This document shows, piece by piece, positions 52,440 through 64,000 of a stretch of 64,000 bases of DNA (positions are counted from its first letter, which is position 1; every line of letters starts with the position of its first letter). The stretch covers positions 14,340,001-14,404,000 of the forward strand of contig CM055613.1 of NCBI GenBank assembly GCA_029379385.1, read 5' to 3'. A model generated the notes under the pieces. It did not search any database, had not been told where the DNA came from, and was given only the letters and a program-made list of their open reading frames with translations. Both the position numbers and the translations under genes were made by a program. This stretch comes from Quillaja saponaria (taxonomy: Eukaryota > Streptophyta > Magnoliopsida > Fabales > Quillajaceae).

Positions 52440-53190
52440 TCTTTTTAAATTACTTTTTTTTTTTCATTTGGAACTGATATTTTGAGCAGTTTCTGGTGAT
52501 GATGTCTAGTTTACTGGTCACTCTGGGTGTTGTGAGATGAGAAAAGAGGAAGATTATAATTTATAGCTGCTGGAGTTTTATATATAGGAAGATTATAGTT
52601 TGCACTTTTTAAGCGAACTACTAATGCTGTGCCACTCTCTGTATAGACGCCCCTGTTGGACTAATTGTTCCATAGCGTGATCGAATGGATTGTTGCACGT
52701 AAAGCTATCAATAGACATATGCAATGCAAAAGTGCCAGCCAATCTATTTGCTGGCCTTTTTCATTGTGTAGGAACTTATAATAGGAGCTTGGTATATGAC
52801 TTAAAAAGAGGAACTACATCAAACAATGGCATATAATCAAAGGATAGTGATGTTTTTTAATCAGGAGATTTTTTCTTTTTCTTTTGGGTCTGCAGGGATT
52901 CGACAGTTGAACAGTATACTTTCAGTACTTCTATTTGTACATTTGTAGATGTGAGTATACAATATATTCATAATGTTCTTAGCTGCATGTACATACTGCT
53001 TATAGTCTTGTACTCTTGTACTCTTGTACTCTTGTAGTTCTTTAAATAGTAGTTCTTAGTTTTGCAGCACTCCAAATTTGACTTTTGACCTCTAGCAAAC
53101 TTTTCATGCCACTGTCTTACTGTCCTCATCATTTTTTCTTCTTATGTCAAAGGCATTGCCAATTTTTCTTTACATTGATAACCTAGGCAA
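52440..53190. other. Intergenic: TOL 3' flank and UGT upstream region
   Basis: Non-coding. It contains a short CTTGTACTCTTGTACT tandem (about 53008-53036). Promoter elements of the glycosyltransferase cannot be placed with confidence. Confidence 0.5.
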
Positions 53191-53217
53191 TAGGAATTGT
53201 TCCTTCTTCCCTGGAAA

Positions 53218-54649
53218 ATGAAAGAAACTGTTGTTTTGCATCCTGCTTCTGGCTGCCACCAAATCGTCTCTATGGTGGAATTAGCTAAGCTCATTGTGCT
53301 ACACCAACCCAGCTTCTCCATAATCATCTTAATCCCAACTTTACCTTCTAACACAAACCCCATTTTTTCATACATCAACGAAATCTCCCAAACTAATCTT
53401 CCCATCTCCTTCTTCTCACTTCCCCGTCTCCCTTTCCCTTACTCCAATCAAGACTCCAATAAAACACAATACAGAGCATCAAATATTTTCGAGTCAATCC
53501 GCCTTAGTTCCTCTCATGTCCTTGATGCCCTGCAAAAAATTTCTATCACTTCTACTATTCTGGCTCTGGTTACCTCAACTGTGCTCTTGAACTTTGATAC
53601 CCACATCCCAATTTACCATTATTTCACCTCATGTGCGTCTGCTGTAGCTTTATTTCTCTACTTACCCACCATCCACAACCAAATCACTAAAAGCTTCAAA
53701 GACCTTGGTAATACCCTTTTACACTTTCCTGGATTGCCACCCATCTGTGCCTCTTACATGCCTCAACCTGTACTTAACCGGGATGATCCTGGATACCACT
53801 ACTTTCTTGATTTTGCTGATTGCCTATCAAAATCCAAAGGTGTAATTGTTAACACTTTTGATTTGCTTGAGCAGCGTGCAACCAAAGTTATAGTTGATGG
53901 TGCTTGTCTTCCCAATCAAGCAACTCCCCCAATTTTTTGTATTGGGCCATTGATTTCAAGTGTCAAAGACTATGCGGGAGCTTCGTTTGATGAACCCTCA
54001 AATTCTTCAGTGTGGTTAGACGCACAACCAAGTGGAAGTGTTGTATTCTTGTGTTTTGGTAGCAGGGGAACATTCTCCGAAGCACAACTGAAGGAGATTG
54101 CTATTTGGATTGGAGAGGAGTAACCAAAAATTCTTGTGGGTTCTGAAGAATCCTATTAATGTGGGGACTGAACCCAATTTGGAGGAATTGTTGCCAGAAG
54201 GGTTCTTAGAGAGAGCAAAAGAAAAGGGTGTGGTGGTGAAGTCATGGGCACCACAAAATGCTATTTTGAGCCACAAATCAGTAGGTGGCTTTGTGACACA
54301 TTGTGGGTGGAACTCTGTTTTGGAAGCAGTGAGCTATGGTGTGCCAATGGTGGCTTGGCCATTGTATGCTGAACAGCACATGAATAGTGTGGTTTTGGTG
54401 GAGGAGATGAAGCTGGCAATACCCATAAGTAATGCAATAACATTGGTGGACTCAAAGGAAGGAGAAAAAGGTTTAGTGGGTGCAGAGGAGGTGAAGAAAA
54501 GAGTGAAGCAATTGATGGAATTGGAGGATGGGAAAATTCTTAGGCAGCGTAGCTTGGAGATGAAAGTGATGGCTAAGGCTGTTTGGTCCTCTGGAGGGTC
54601 ATCATCCACTGCATTTTCCCAATTACTAGGTTCTTGGATGCATGAATGA
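53218..54649 (+). CDS. UDP-glycosyltransferase (UGT88-like), one frame break
   Basis: Intronless family 1 glycosyltransferase that would move a sugar from a UDP-sugar to a small phenolic-type acceptor in the cytosol. The start MKETVVLHPASG keeps the catalytic-His region (GCHQIVSMVELAKL), though the usual PSPGxGH is altered. Downstream markers are FTSCASAVALFLYLPTIH, LHFPGLPPI and VVFLCFGSRGTFSEAQLKEI. The PSPG box is complete: SWAPQNAILSHKSVGGFVTH, CGWNSVLEAVSYGVPM and VAWPLYAEQ. The first frame stops at TAA 54121. One extra T near 54105 explains it: removing one base gives GLERSNQKFLWVLKNP without interruption, with a total of about 476 residues, normal for the family. The UGT88 call rests on resemblance; the acceptor is unknown. 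Confidence 0.87.
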
Positions 54650-54659
54650 GTTTACTTAC

Positions 54660-56200
54660 TTTATTGACATAGGATGTCATGAACGAGTCTCTCTTGGACA
54701 TTCTTGTAAGGCAAGTAGAGCCAGTAAATAATCAAACTTAATTTTATTGAAGGCTCGTTTAGTAATTAGCCGAACTCGAATCTGTATAAAAATTGACGAA
54801 TCACTCCTTTAAACCTTAAGTGTACCTAAATTGCTCTTTACATATATAAATTACTAATTTCATTCTCTTTCTATAAACATTGCATAATTTTAAGTTTGAA
54901 TCCCCAATTCATTCTCTACTACCCACAAATCTTAGGCGGTGCAGCCTTGTTGGTGCACACCGTGCATTTTGATCCAAAATGGGCATGCAATGTGTTCTGT
55001 AATTGAAGTGTGGTGAGGGAAATAAATGCAAAAAGGGAAATATCACATTCTCAACCGGTTTTAGATATAATGGTATGTATGGCAATTTAGATATCATCTA
55101 TCCCCATATCAAACGAGAATAAATTTTTTTTCTGAAAGTGTTTGATTTTATTTTAATAAAATATTTTGATATTTTGAATATACAAACATGATTTTTTTTA
55201 CTATTTTATCCAAATTATTTTGTAACACAGTTATTTTTTTTATTCATCCAAGAGAGGGGAGTGTTGGTTTCTTTAAACTTTGGATCTTAGTGTTATTTCA
55301 CTAAACCTTAAGGGAGGGAAGTGTAATTTGCTCTATAAAAAATTAAAACTCCTCTCCCTCTCTTTGCCCATATTATCCTTATAGTCTTTTAGGTCATGCT
55401 CACTTTGCTTATGTTTATTAAGAATAATATCATATTAATTAAAATTATAAAATAATATGATTATATAAATAATGAAAATAATTTAACTTTATTTATTATA
55501 AAAAAATTCTAATTAAAGTGAAAGGATGAGGAATGTAATTAAAAATTCAGGGTGAGTTTGTTATTTCAATTTTAGATACACACATGGGTGATGGATGATG
55601 ACTAATCTACCATACATAGCATTATTAATTTTTTGTCTGGAACCGGCTGAAAAATGTGAATTTCAATTGCTTGGTGAAAACTGCAATGAGAATGTGATAT
55701 TTTCCTCTTTGCATATATTTTTCAGTTTTGACAATCAACATCATTACACTTTAACTACACAACACATTATCTGAATTATTTCAGAACAAATCACACGGTA
55801 TGCGCCAACAAGGTTGAATATCAACAAAGTTACTAAAAAAAATTCTTATACAAATTGAAATTTCTAGTATAAGCTAAGAATATTATTAAGATCAATGGAA
55901 TTTATATTTGAGTTTGTAACTTTGTTTCCATTGTCTGTTTTAAGGTTGGTCGGGCTAAGGAAGCAATGAATTCATTTATTTTGGATTCAATGGTTAGTCT
56001 TTATTCATGAATTTTTGAGGTGATAAAAAATACAGAACACCACGTGGCTGGACATATAGAAAGTCAGATTTTTTCACAAATAGATAATCATGCCATACAA
56101 TCTCTTATCCATCAAAGGGAATACTAACAAATCCATTTGCAAGTATTTTGTTAGAGACCTCATAGAGCTTCCTTTCTCCTCTCGAATCTCTATCACTCTT
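54660..56200. other. AT-rich intergenic DNA
   Basis: No coding block, RNA gene or transposon end was recognised between the glycosyltransferase and the ferredoxin remnant. Confidence 0.55.
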
Positions 56201-56211
56201 AGGCTTACACA

Positions 56212-56652
56212 ATGGCAAGCTCTACACTTTCCAGCACCGTCGTGAGCAGCTCTTTTATCCGGTCGACAGCCGGTTACAAGCCTTCGCTCCATTCCCAGCT
56301 TTAGTAGGGCTCTGTTTGGCGTTATGCCATCACGTGGAGGCCGTGTACCATGCATGGCAACATACAAAGTGAAGCTGATTACACCAGAAGGTCCTAAAGA
56401 ATTTGAATGCCTTGATGACATTTACATTCTTGACCATGCAGAAGAGATTAACATTGGTCTTCCATTCTCTTGCCGAGCCGGTTCTTGTTCATCTTCTGCT
56501 CGAAAGGTAGTTGAAGGGAAGATTGATCAGTCAGACGGAAGCTTCCTTGATGATGATCAAATTGAAGAAGGGTGGGTGCTCACTTGTGTGGCATATACCC
56601 TCAATCTGATGTCGTCCTTGAGACGCACAACGAAGATGAGCTCACTGCTTAA
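56212..56652 (+). pseudogene. Plant-type [2Fe-2S] ferredoxin pseudogene
   Basis: Intronless, as plant photosynthetic ferredoxin genes usually are. ATG 56212 opens a Ser-rich plastid transit peptide ([15 protein letters not shown]), but the frame shifts near 56295 before [18 protein letters not shown]. The mature part is [42 protein letters not shown] and [18 protein letters not shown]. The family's four cluster ligands follow CxxxxCxxC...C. Here the third is Ser (codon TCT, 56495-56497), and the next Gly is Arg. Near 56597 two extra bases shift the C-terminus; the intended end [16 protein letters not shown] is readable in another frame up to TAA 56650-56652. Two frame breaks plus loss of a ligand argue for a dead copy. 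Confidence 0.85.
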
Positions 56653-56659
56653 TTGAGAA

Positions 56660-57575
56660 CTTATTTAGTTTCTTCTATTTGTGAAACGGAGTGATACCAT
56701 GGAGAGACTACTTTAGTTTTTCTTGTTTTGATGTTTGGTTGATTTCTGAATAGGGTTCAAATTATGGTGTGTTCTTGATGAATTTCAGGACATTTGACTT
56801 CACAGTAAGTGTTTTCAATTGAAATAAAGCATTTCTTCTTTAGATTGATGTTTGCTTTCTAATCCTCTAAACCCGTTATTGTCTGTAAACATATGTATAT
56901 TACTTCATCTGCTAGATGATATGTATACTAGTGGTATCAGTTTCTCCGCATTTCAGGTAATGGCTTTCAAACCAGACAAGAAGAGGGTTCCCCTGTTTCC
57001 CATTCCAACTACTAAAATTGTGACCAAGAGTTTAGATACATACGAAACCAAATTTTTTGTTATATTAAGAAGATCTTGGGCATTCAATTTTCTGCAAATT
57101 AATGGCCTTTGTGTATCTGTACTACTCTAATTACTAACTTAACTGGGCTTCTATCATTATTTCACAAACTATACATTTTGCAATATACTTTGACAGAAGT
57201 GTTCATAGAACTGTTATGTGCTTGTGATGGGGATGCTGGATGCAGTTTCCTAATTCCAAGAGCTGCCACTTAAAGAGCAGAGTAAGTTTCAACAAAATCA
57301 AAACCACAACAATGCAGATCATACATTTTTTCATACATACAGGGAATATTATACAAATCAAAATAACTATACATTTTATCTTTCCATGCACAAAAATGTG
57401 TGCCTAAACTAACAAGTCAAATTCAATACTCGCGAGCATGCATAACAATTCCTTGGTTTTATGTCATAGTAGAATACCATGCTAAAGATATGCATATATG
57501 AGCATAAGTTACACTAGCTCCCTCACCTTTTTCTTTTGAGGAGCTTTCGTGTTGAAGAATGAGACAGAGAGAGAG
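56660..57575. other. Intergenic between ferredoxin remnant and ferrochelatase
   Basis: No gene recognised. The lower part is probably the 3' flank of the ferrochelatase gene, which is on the minus strand and ends at 57582. Confidence 0.5.
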
Positions 57576-57581
57576 ATCTAT

Positions 57582-60500
57582 TCACCGGAACAAGGGCATT
57601 ATGCCCCACTGGTGCAGAAACCCCTCACCGGTTGTGACTTCCAGAAATAACATAAGAAGCACAGCCAGCATAGCTGCTCTTCCATTCCAGGTTTCAGCAC
57701 TTTTTGTCCAACCCCATTCCCACACTGTTACAGGTGGTGGAAGCTCTCTACGTTGTGAGTCATAGGCATGCCAATAATTCTTCGACACTGCCAAGGGGAA
57801 CTAAAGACTGCCATAGGACACAAACCTCCTATTAGATCACATATTATGAATGATACAAGTGGCAAACATCATATATAAATAGCAAATGAAAAATAAAACT
57901 ATTTTGTGCTAAATTATATATGACAATTTGCCAACAGGCAATAAGTTTTATGTTCATATTTCTATATTTCATGTAAAAAATATAAAACCTCAACAAAGCA
58001 TTTCTTGCTCCAAATTTATTATAGTAGTCATTCACATCCCAATATACTCCTATGACACATTGGACTGCACATATACAAATACCGTGCATATACATATGGG
58101 AGTTGAAAAGGCTACCTGTCGAGCTTCAAAATTTGAAACTGCCATAGCACCAACATAAGGAAGACTCTCAATGACAGCATCTGCCAAATCTGAAATGAAG
58201 GTGGGCTCACATCCTAAGGCAGGAACTCGACCCCATTTGTCAATTCCAGATTTCAGAGCCAGTTCTTTGTACTCAACATCAATCTCTTCTAAAGTCTCGA
58301 TATGCTCACTCACAAAGCTGTAAATCAAGCATAAAAAGTTTAAAAGATAGAGGGGAAAGAGAGATAAAGAACAAAGCAGAAAATATACAGAGAGTAAAGT
58401 AGAGATGGAAAGACAAAAGAATTAATATCGATAACATCTTCCCATTACTGCACAAAAAAATGTCATATATTACCTAATTGGAACAGCCAAGAGATCTTTC
58501 ACCCCCTTCTGCCCAAGTTCAACTATTGTCTCATCTGTGTAGGGTTTTAACCATTCCACCTGGTCCAACTCTACTCTGTAAAAACAATTACTATCAACCA
58601 TGGCAAACATAGACAAAGATATATGTATAAATCATATATAATACTAGAAAGCGGTTATAACACAAACGAATCACCTGAATGATTTGGAATATAATGCAAA
58701 GTAAACCATTCCATTCCTAGAAAAATTTTGAATTATGATCTAAGTGGTATCTATTCAAGAGAAATTCTTACAAACCAAAATAAAAAAGACCAAGTATTTG
58801 CATCACTTTTTCATCCTGGACATTAATTTTTTGTTTTGTGCTGGTATTTTTCCCATACAGATCCAGATAGAGTTATACAACTTCTTCTCTATAACCCTTT
58901 CACTGTTCCCACAGCATATATATCAATATTACCTATTATTAACAATTGGAAATCACAATACAGATCAAGTTAAACTCTGAACATCAGAGTAATTACCTGA
59001 TAAGCAAGAGTATACGCATTAGTTATCTTTCTCTTCTCCAATTCTTCCATTATCAAATCCACACATTCCTCCATCTCTGCCTTATATGGATCACCAGCCT
59101 CTTCGACATATGCAAGTGGCACCCCATGGGCACTAAAGAATATCATAACCTGAAATGAACATTTAAATTGCTGAGGGTACATATACAATTAAGTAACCTC
59201 CAAAGTGTGGATCTTGGATTAATTAAATTGCTCCTTGACCAATGGAAAAAGAAATAGTATTAAGTAAGCATATTGTTGAATGACATAAGCATAGAGCAAA
59301 GTGCAATTTCGGAGTCTATATAGTGACCCTCAGTTTCAGCCAACTGCTATTATTTTAATTAAAGAAGTTTGTATTCTAGATCAAGCATAATGCTGGAAAT
59401 GAATAGCCAATTATCAAGCTTTTCAAGCTTGGCTGAATTAAACAGATAGAAGCGTCTGGGCTCATGGCAACTCAAACTTCAAGTGTTTAGGTCAAGCTCA
59501 ATCATCTTCTTTATTTCTTGTCATTGATATGGTCCTCTTCACATTTCAATCAGCAACTGGGATTAGGAATTTGAGTGTTCATAGATTCAGTTCATATAGG
59601 AAAAAGACTGGTTTTGCATTGCCAATAATGTGAAAGAAAACAAAAAAAAAGAATCTTGGACCCTAACTCACCATGTGACCGAAAATAATATCAGACAACC
59701 AAATTAGATTAACTTTGGGAAGAGGATGGAGGGAGGCCAGGATTGTGATTGTAAATTAGAAATTCCGATAATCAAAATACAATGCTCTTTCTGGAAAACC
59801 TACAAGAAGTACACTGTTATACTAATGGATATAAGTAATAAGGCAATCTATATTGATTACAAGCCTATGGCGAGAGAAACTAGATCGCTGTCAACATTTC
59901 AGGAAAACAATTCAGAATGTGGACAGATACAAGAAGAAATAGACCTTTTATGTATCTTTCCTTTTATGAAATACCATAATACATAAATAATTTGCTGAGC
60001 AGATAAGATAACCAAAGTCGTCAATGTAAACAAGATATTACAACATAAAAAGGTAGAATACCTTTTCAGGGCTGCCAAAACTTTTTAACTCCTTTTCAAT
60101 TAAATTTGTCATGGCCATTACTGTATCCTTCACGCTGGTACCAGGAAGGTATTACTGTGTGCTGCATGTTGACGAGATACTCATCCTCCCTACGAACAAA
60201 TTAACTAACAAAGTGATGAAGAGCATAATAATGAGAATTTTAGGATTAATTAGTAACAAATAAATAATTTTAGGATTTGATTGTAAAAATGTTAAATTAG
60301 GATTTGATTTATAATTTTAGTTTATAAGGATTTTCCAGTTTTATTAGGACTCTAAATTTTCCTGTTTTATTAGGATTCTCAGTATTTACCTTTTATGGCC
60401 ATTAGGGTTATTCACAGAGTCTATATAATGACCCTAGTGCTACATTGTAAAAAAACCTTTTGATGATATAAAATATTGTTGCCTTTCGAACGGTCATTTT

Positions 60501-63500
60501 GATAAAAATATCAGTTGGTCTTGCATCAATTGATATCTGAACCTAGACTCTCGTCCCATCAGAAATACATATCTATCCTTATTTTCCACCAATTGCCGCC
60601 ATAAAGTACTACCATCCACAACTAGAAACCTCCACCCCTAAATCATCCCACCATTCACTTTGAAAGAAAAAAAAGTCACAAATCTTTTGCCGCTGCCGCC
60701 AAGTTTGCAAGAAAATTGTTCAGAAACCACCATAAGGATCGGAATCTCCCAATCTACTTATCCCCAAAGTTACAAAGTCGAAAAACACAGACTCACGGGA
60801 AAACTCCTCAACCCACAACTCATCTATTGTAAACCACCACCACTGCCAGATAAATCATTGTTTCTTCTTACGGAAGCCATCACAGGAACCAAAATCATCA
60901 GATCTACAACACCCTGAAGTTTGCAGTTGAAAACCGCCGGACACGCCTCCCCAAGCTTTTCAAATTCTCTGCCACCTCGACCCAATTCAGATCCTAACCC
61001 GCTAACCAGATTAGACCTGATTCAAACCCAGACCTGCTCCATATCACCAGTCCACACCATGGCCCATTCTGTTTCCAACCCTTGACCCAGATCTGGTTAA
61101 ACCACTCCCAGGCCAATATTTGCAGCAGCCAGTCCACTACTGCAACAGTAGCCTTTCAGCCAGTCCACTGTCCAACCCACTGTTTAGGCCCAATCCCAGT
61201 TCTAGACTCGATTCATGTCATTCCCAAATGGAGTTTTGACAATTCAGACTAGTTTCCAAGGTATTTCAACGTCCTGAATTCAATTATGAAGTCATATTTT
61301 CCAAATTCTGCTTCGAAATACGTGTTTTGATCTGGTATGCTTTCTTGTATGAGCAATTTATGGCCTCTTTTCAACCTCAATATGGTCGTATTACGATTTC
61401 TTGTTGGCTTAAATTCCGAGAACATGGCAAGAGATTATCAATGTTGGGAGTTATTTTGTTGACTTACTCGAACATGTGCATGACATATAATCAATTCTTG
61501 GTCAACTGCAAAACTGCTTGTTGAAAGTTGAAACTTCACCTGTTTTCATTCACGATGCTCTTTCTTCTATATTAAATGTTTTTACTTCACAACTCTTGAA
61601 GAATGATCATAGTGATGTGAAGATTACTCTTGCATTTTGTTTGGTTGAGATTTTTAGGATATGTGCTCCTACCTGTCCCATCTGATGGCGCAACATATTT
61701 TCTCTTATCATATCGTCATTTGGCATTCTCTTGGATATTAATGGTAATCCTTACGACACATACACCAAGGGAATTGTTATGCTTGAATATGTTGCAAAGA
61801 TTAATCTTTGTAAGCACATCTTGAATTCCGGATATGCTTATTTACAGACTGAGATGTTTAGGGCACTTCTTTACTACACTAAATGCATACAATTCTATGA
61901 TGGAAGCTTCATGACAACAATTCGACAACTTATGATATCCTCCAAACATACTATTTCCTATTTTATTTAGACTCATTTATAAGCCCACTACTAGAAACCT
62001 GGAGATTCGAGTTCTTAAGCAAGTTGGTGAAAAAACGTGTTCCTTTTATTATTCAAGCTTTAGGTCTTCTAGGAACTTCTTTGTATGATTATCATATTGT
62101 TGTTACTTTTCTTTGTCTTGACATTTCTTTTCCTCTTGACTGGATAAAACGGTTCATGTTGAGAATGATGAATATGCCGAAGTTAGAGATCTTCAGGAAT
62201 CACATTCGCAGGTTGGTGATATTTCAGATGAACACAAGGTCGAGGAACTCAAAATTCCAGAGCAACTTATTGATATTGTTGTCATGCTAGAGCTTAGGAA
62301 TTGATGTTGCTCCTCCGGATGTTGAGCACATCAAATTGGTCATTCCTTTGAAGTTTTAAGAGCTCGTGGTTAGATGTAATTTTTGTTGCTAGATTTTTGC
62401 CGCTATTATTGAAGACCTAGCTGTAGGATTTTACTCATGAGGTCTTCATTCTCTCTCATTTCAGAACTCGAAGACGAGTTTTTTCCAACCACAGGAGAAT
62501 GTAATAATGAGAGTTTTAGGATTAATTAGTAAATTATTATTTGTTTTAGGATTTGATTGTAATTATATTAAATTAGGACTTGATTTAAAATTTTAGTAGT
62601 TTATTAGGATTTTCCTATTTTATTAGGGCTCTAGATTTTCCTGTTTTATTAAGATTGTAAGTATTTACCTTTTATGACTTTAGGGTTTTTAGGGAGTTTA
62701 TATAATGACCCCTACTGCTACTTTGTAAAAAATCTTTTGATAATAAAAGATATTGTTGTCTTTCAAACTGTCCTTTCGTGTTGTCCATTTCGATAAAAAT
62801 ATCAGTTGGTCCTTCATCACATAGAGTAAGATCATAGGTTTGGAGCATCAAACTTGAAATAATATTTTTGTTAGCAATCACCTAAATATACTCTCCAAGA
62901 GACGAAGGCTTGAACCACTGGTTGATATTGAAAACTGTGGATAAAGTGGTAGGACAACAAGCTTTGTAATTCTATCCCTTTTTATCTGCATGATATATCA
63001 TAAAGCTAATTGATAACAGATAGATAGAAATGGATATTCCAATAAGAGAAACAAATAAGTTGTATTCACTACTTAGAAAAATATGGGTTCATCAGTGTCT
63101 TATCTCAAGTTCTCCTATCTTCGTAACTTCTGTACATCATCTTTATAGATTTTTACCATAACCATGACATGTTAGCACAATTTTGCAACAATACTTTTTA
63201 ACCAATAGAGACTCACTTCTCAAGTAACTTTGAATTATGATAGATTCAGCTCTCTGTCAGTTTGAATGGAGAAGCAAGATTCAGGGATGCAAACTTCTTA
63301 CATTTGATATCACCTGTCCTAGATTTTCTTTTCCTTTTCCTTTTGATAAATGACATTGATTATATATCATAGCTACATACAGGCACCAACAAAATACACT
63401 CAACATAATTTTTTTTAAATTTAATAACTGCATTATATTTAAACCTATAGAATGTGTAGTCTCTTCTAGAAAACGTGAAATGGTTTAAATCAGAATCAAA

Positions 63501-64000
63501 ATTGATTTAGTAATTCAAAATTAAGTTCACAGAGAAAGGATTCAGCCAAGAAGCAACTTTGTTAAGAGAAGGAATGATAGCTGCAGAAGCCAAGTTTTAA
63601 ATGTAAACCTAAAAATGGAACTGACTCAATTTCTCATGGATAGATGTGCTCAATGATCAGAACACTCGAATTCATAAATACTTGTTGTAACTGTTGAAGA
63701 AAAATAGAAGATTTCATATATCAGATAACATCCAACATGAATCTTTGGAGCAAAATTACTATAAACACAAATGGTATAGAAGTTATCATTCCTTAAAAAC
63801 ATTTGAGATGCATTCTTTTGATTAAGAAACCAAGCACCAATATCTTCTAACTAAGATAGTAAAACAAATAACAGAAACAGAAAATTTACCAATTGTATCA
63901 TCTTGTAATCAAAATTTATCTAAATTCATGTTGATGACTAGGTACCTGTTCAATAGCTTCTTCCGTGAATGGATGCCAGTAACGCATGCCAACATACACC
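57582..64000 (-). CDS. FC2: Ferrochelatase, chloroplast type 2 (3' part; three frame breaks)
   Basis: Inserts Fe2+ into protoporphyrin IX, the last step of haem synthesis, in the plastid. Exons (complement): 64000-63946 (continues off the window; [18 protein letters not shown]), 62985-62882 ([18 protein letters not shown]), 60189-60062 ([20 protein letters not shown]), 59149-58997 ([14 protein letters not shown]), 58575-58474 ([20 protein letters not shown]), 58317-58116 ([20 protein letters not shown]) and 57807-57582. The metal-site SAHGVP is intact. The last exon encodes the CAB-like tail [20 protein letters not shown], specific to FC2-type enzymes. One extra base disturbs each of three exons: near 60120 (after REGY), 58560 (GPVEW becomes out of frame) and 57765 (before YDSQRREL). 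Splice sites are all sound. It is either an error-laden reading of a live gene or an early pseudogene. Confidence 0.86.
60214..62819 (+). mobile_element. LTR retrotransposon copy 2, in a ferrochelatase intron
   Basis: A 2.6-kb element with LTRs at 60214-60528 and ~62500-62819. Both LTRs carry TAATAATGAGA, GTTTTAGGATTAATTAGTAA, TTCCTGTTTTATTA, TATATAATGACCC and AAAAATATCAGTTGGTC and end in CATCA. After the 5' LTR, TTGATATCTGAACC loosely resembles an initiator-Met primer site. GGAGAA just before the 3' LTR could be the polypurine tract. Flanks CAAAG and CATAG may be a mutated 5-bp target duplication. The interior has no recognisable gag-pol, so it is non-autonomous, and is the same family as the copy in TOL intron 1. 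It runs antisense to the ferrochelatase gene. Confidence 0.88.

Noticed and set aside
1..64000. CRISPR arrays, phage or bacterial defence systems, secondary-metabolite cluster
   Set aside because: No regular spacer repeats and no prokaryotic gene organisation. The single glycosyltransferase has no co-located pathway genes.

Overview
This window reads as nuclear DNA of a flowering plant, most likely a eudicot. It is AT-rich, its genes have many GT-AG introns, and it carries plant-only families: a MORN-repeat PIP5K, a chloroplast ferrochelatase with a CAB-like tail, a plant ferredoxin, a PSPG-box glycosyltransferase and a TOM1-like VHS/GAT protein. I could not fix the species. There are no operons, CRISPR arrays or prokaryotic mobile systems.

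Layout. 1-5.7 kb is AT-rich and gene-free, with a ~480-bp direct duplication and an element with long inverted arms. 6.0-10.1 kb (-) is PIP5K in 8 exons, fully in frame. 11.9-17.5 kb (-) is an oxysterol-binding protein-related protein in 10 exons with one frame break. 19.9-23.4 kb (+) is an NIFK-like nucleolar RRM protein in 8 exons; its third intron holds a 969-bp hAT element with a perfect 8-bp target duplication. 25.3-30.7 kb (+) is a WAC/DDT chromatin protein in 10 exons, fully in frame. 32.0-36.7 kb (-) is a decayed zinc alcohol dehydrogenase. 42.1-52.4 kb (+) is a TOL gene in 9 exons. Its 6.5-kb first intron holds a LINE remnant and an LTR retrotransposon whose 5' LTR is split by a MULE-like element carrying a J-domain fragment. 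53.2-54.6 kb (+) is an intronless UGT. 56.2-56.7 kb (+) is an intronless ferredoxin pseudogene lacking a cluster cysteine. 57.6-64.0 kb (-) is the 3' part of a ferrochelatase-2-type gene; one intron is almost entirely a second copy of the same LTR family.

The genes are unrelated housekeeping loci (phosphoinositide and sterol transport, ribosome biogenesis, chromatin, ubiquitin-cargo sorting, haem synthesis), and I infer no shared pathway. I found no novel multi-gene system. The most notable points are the captured J-domain fragment, the ferredoxin that lost an iron ligand, the LTR element packed to within ~25 bp of a ferrochelatase exon, and a run of frame breaks in conserved genes that all look like one extra base. 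That last pattern points to insertion errors in the assembly more than to decay. Exon borders below were set by hand from GT/AG sites and checked by codon phase.
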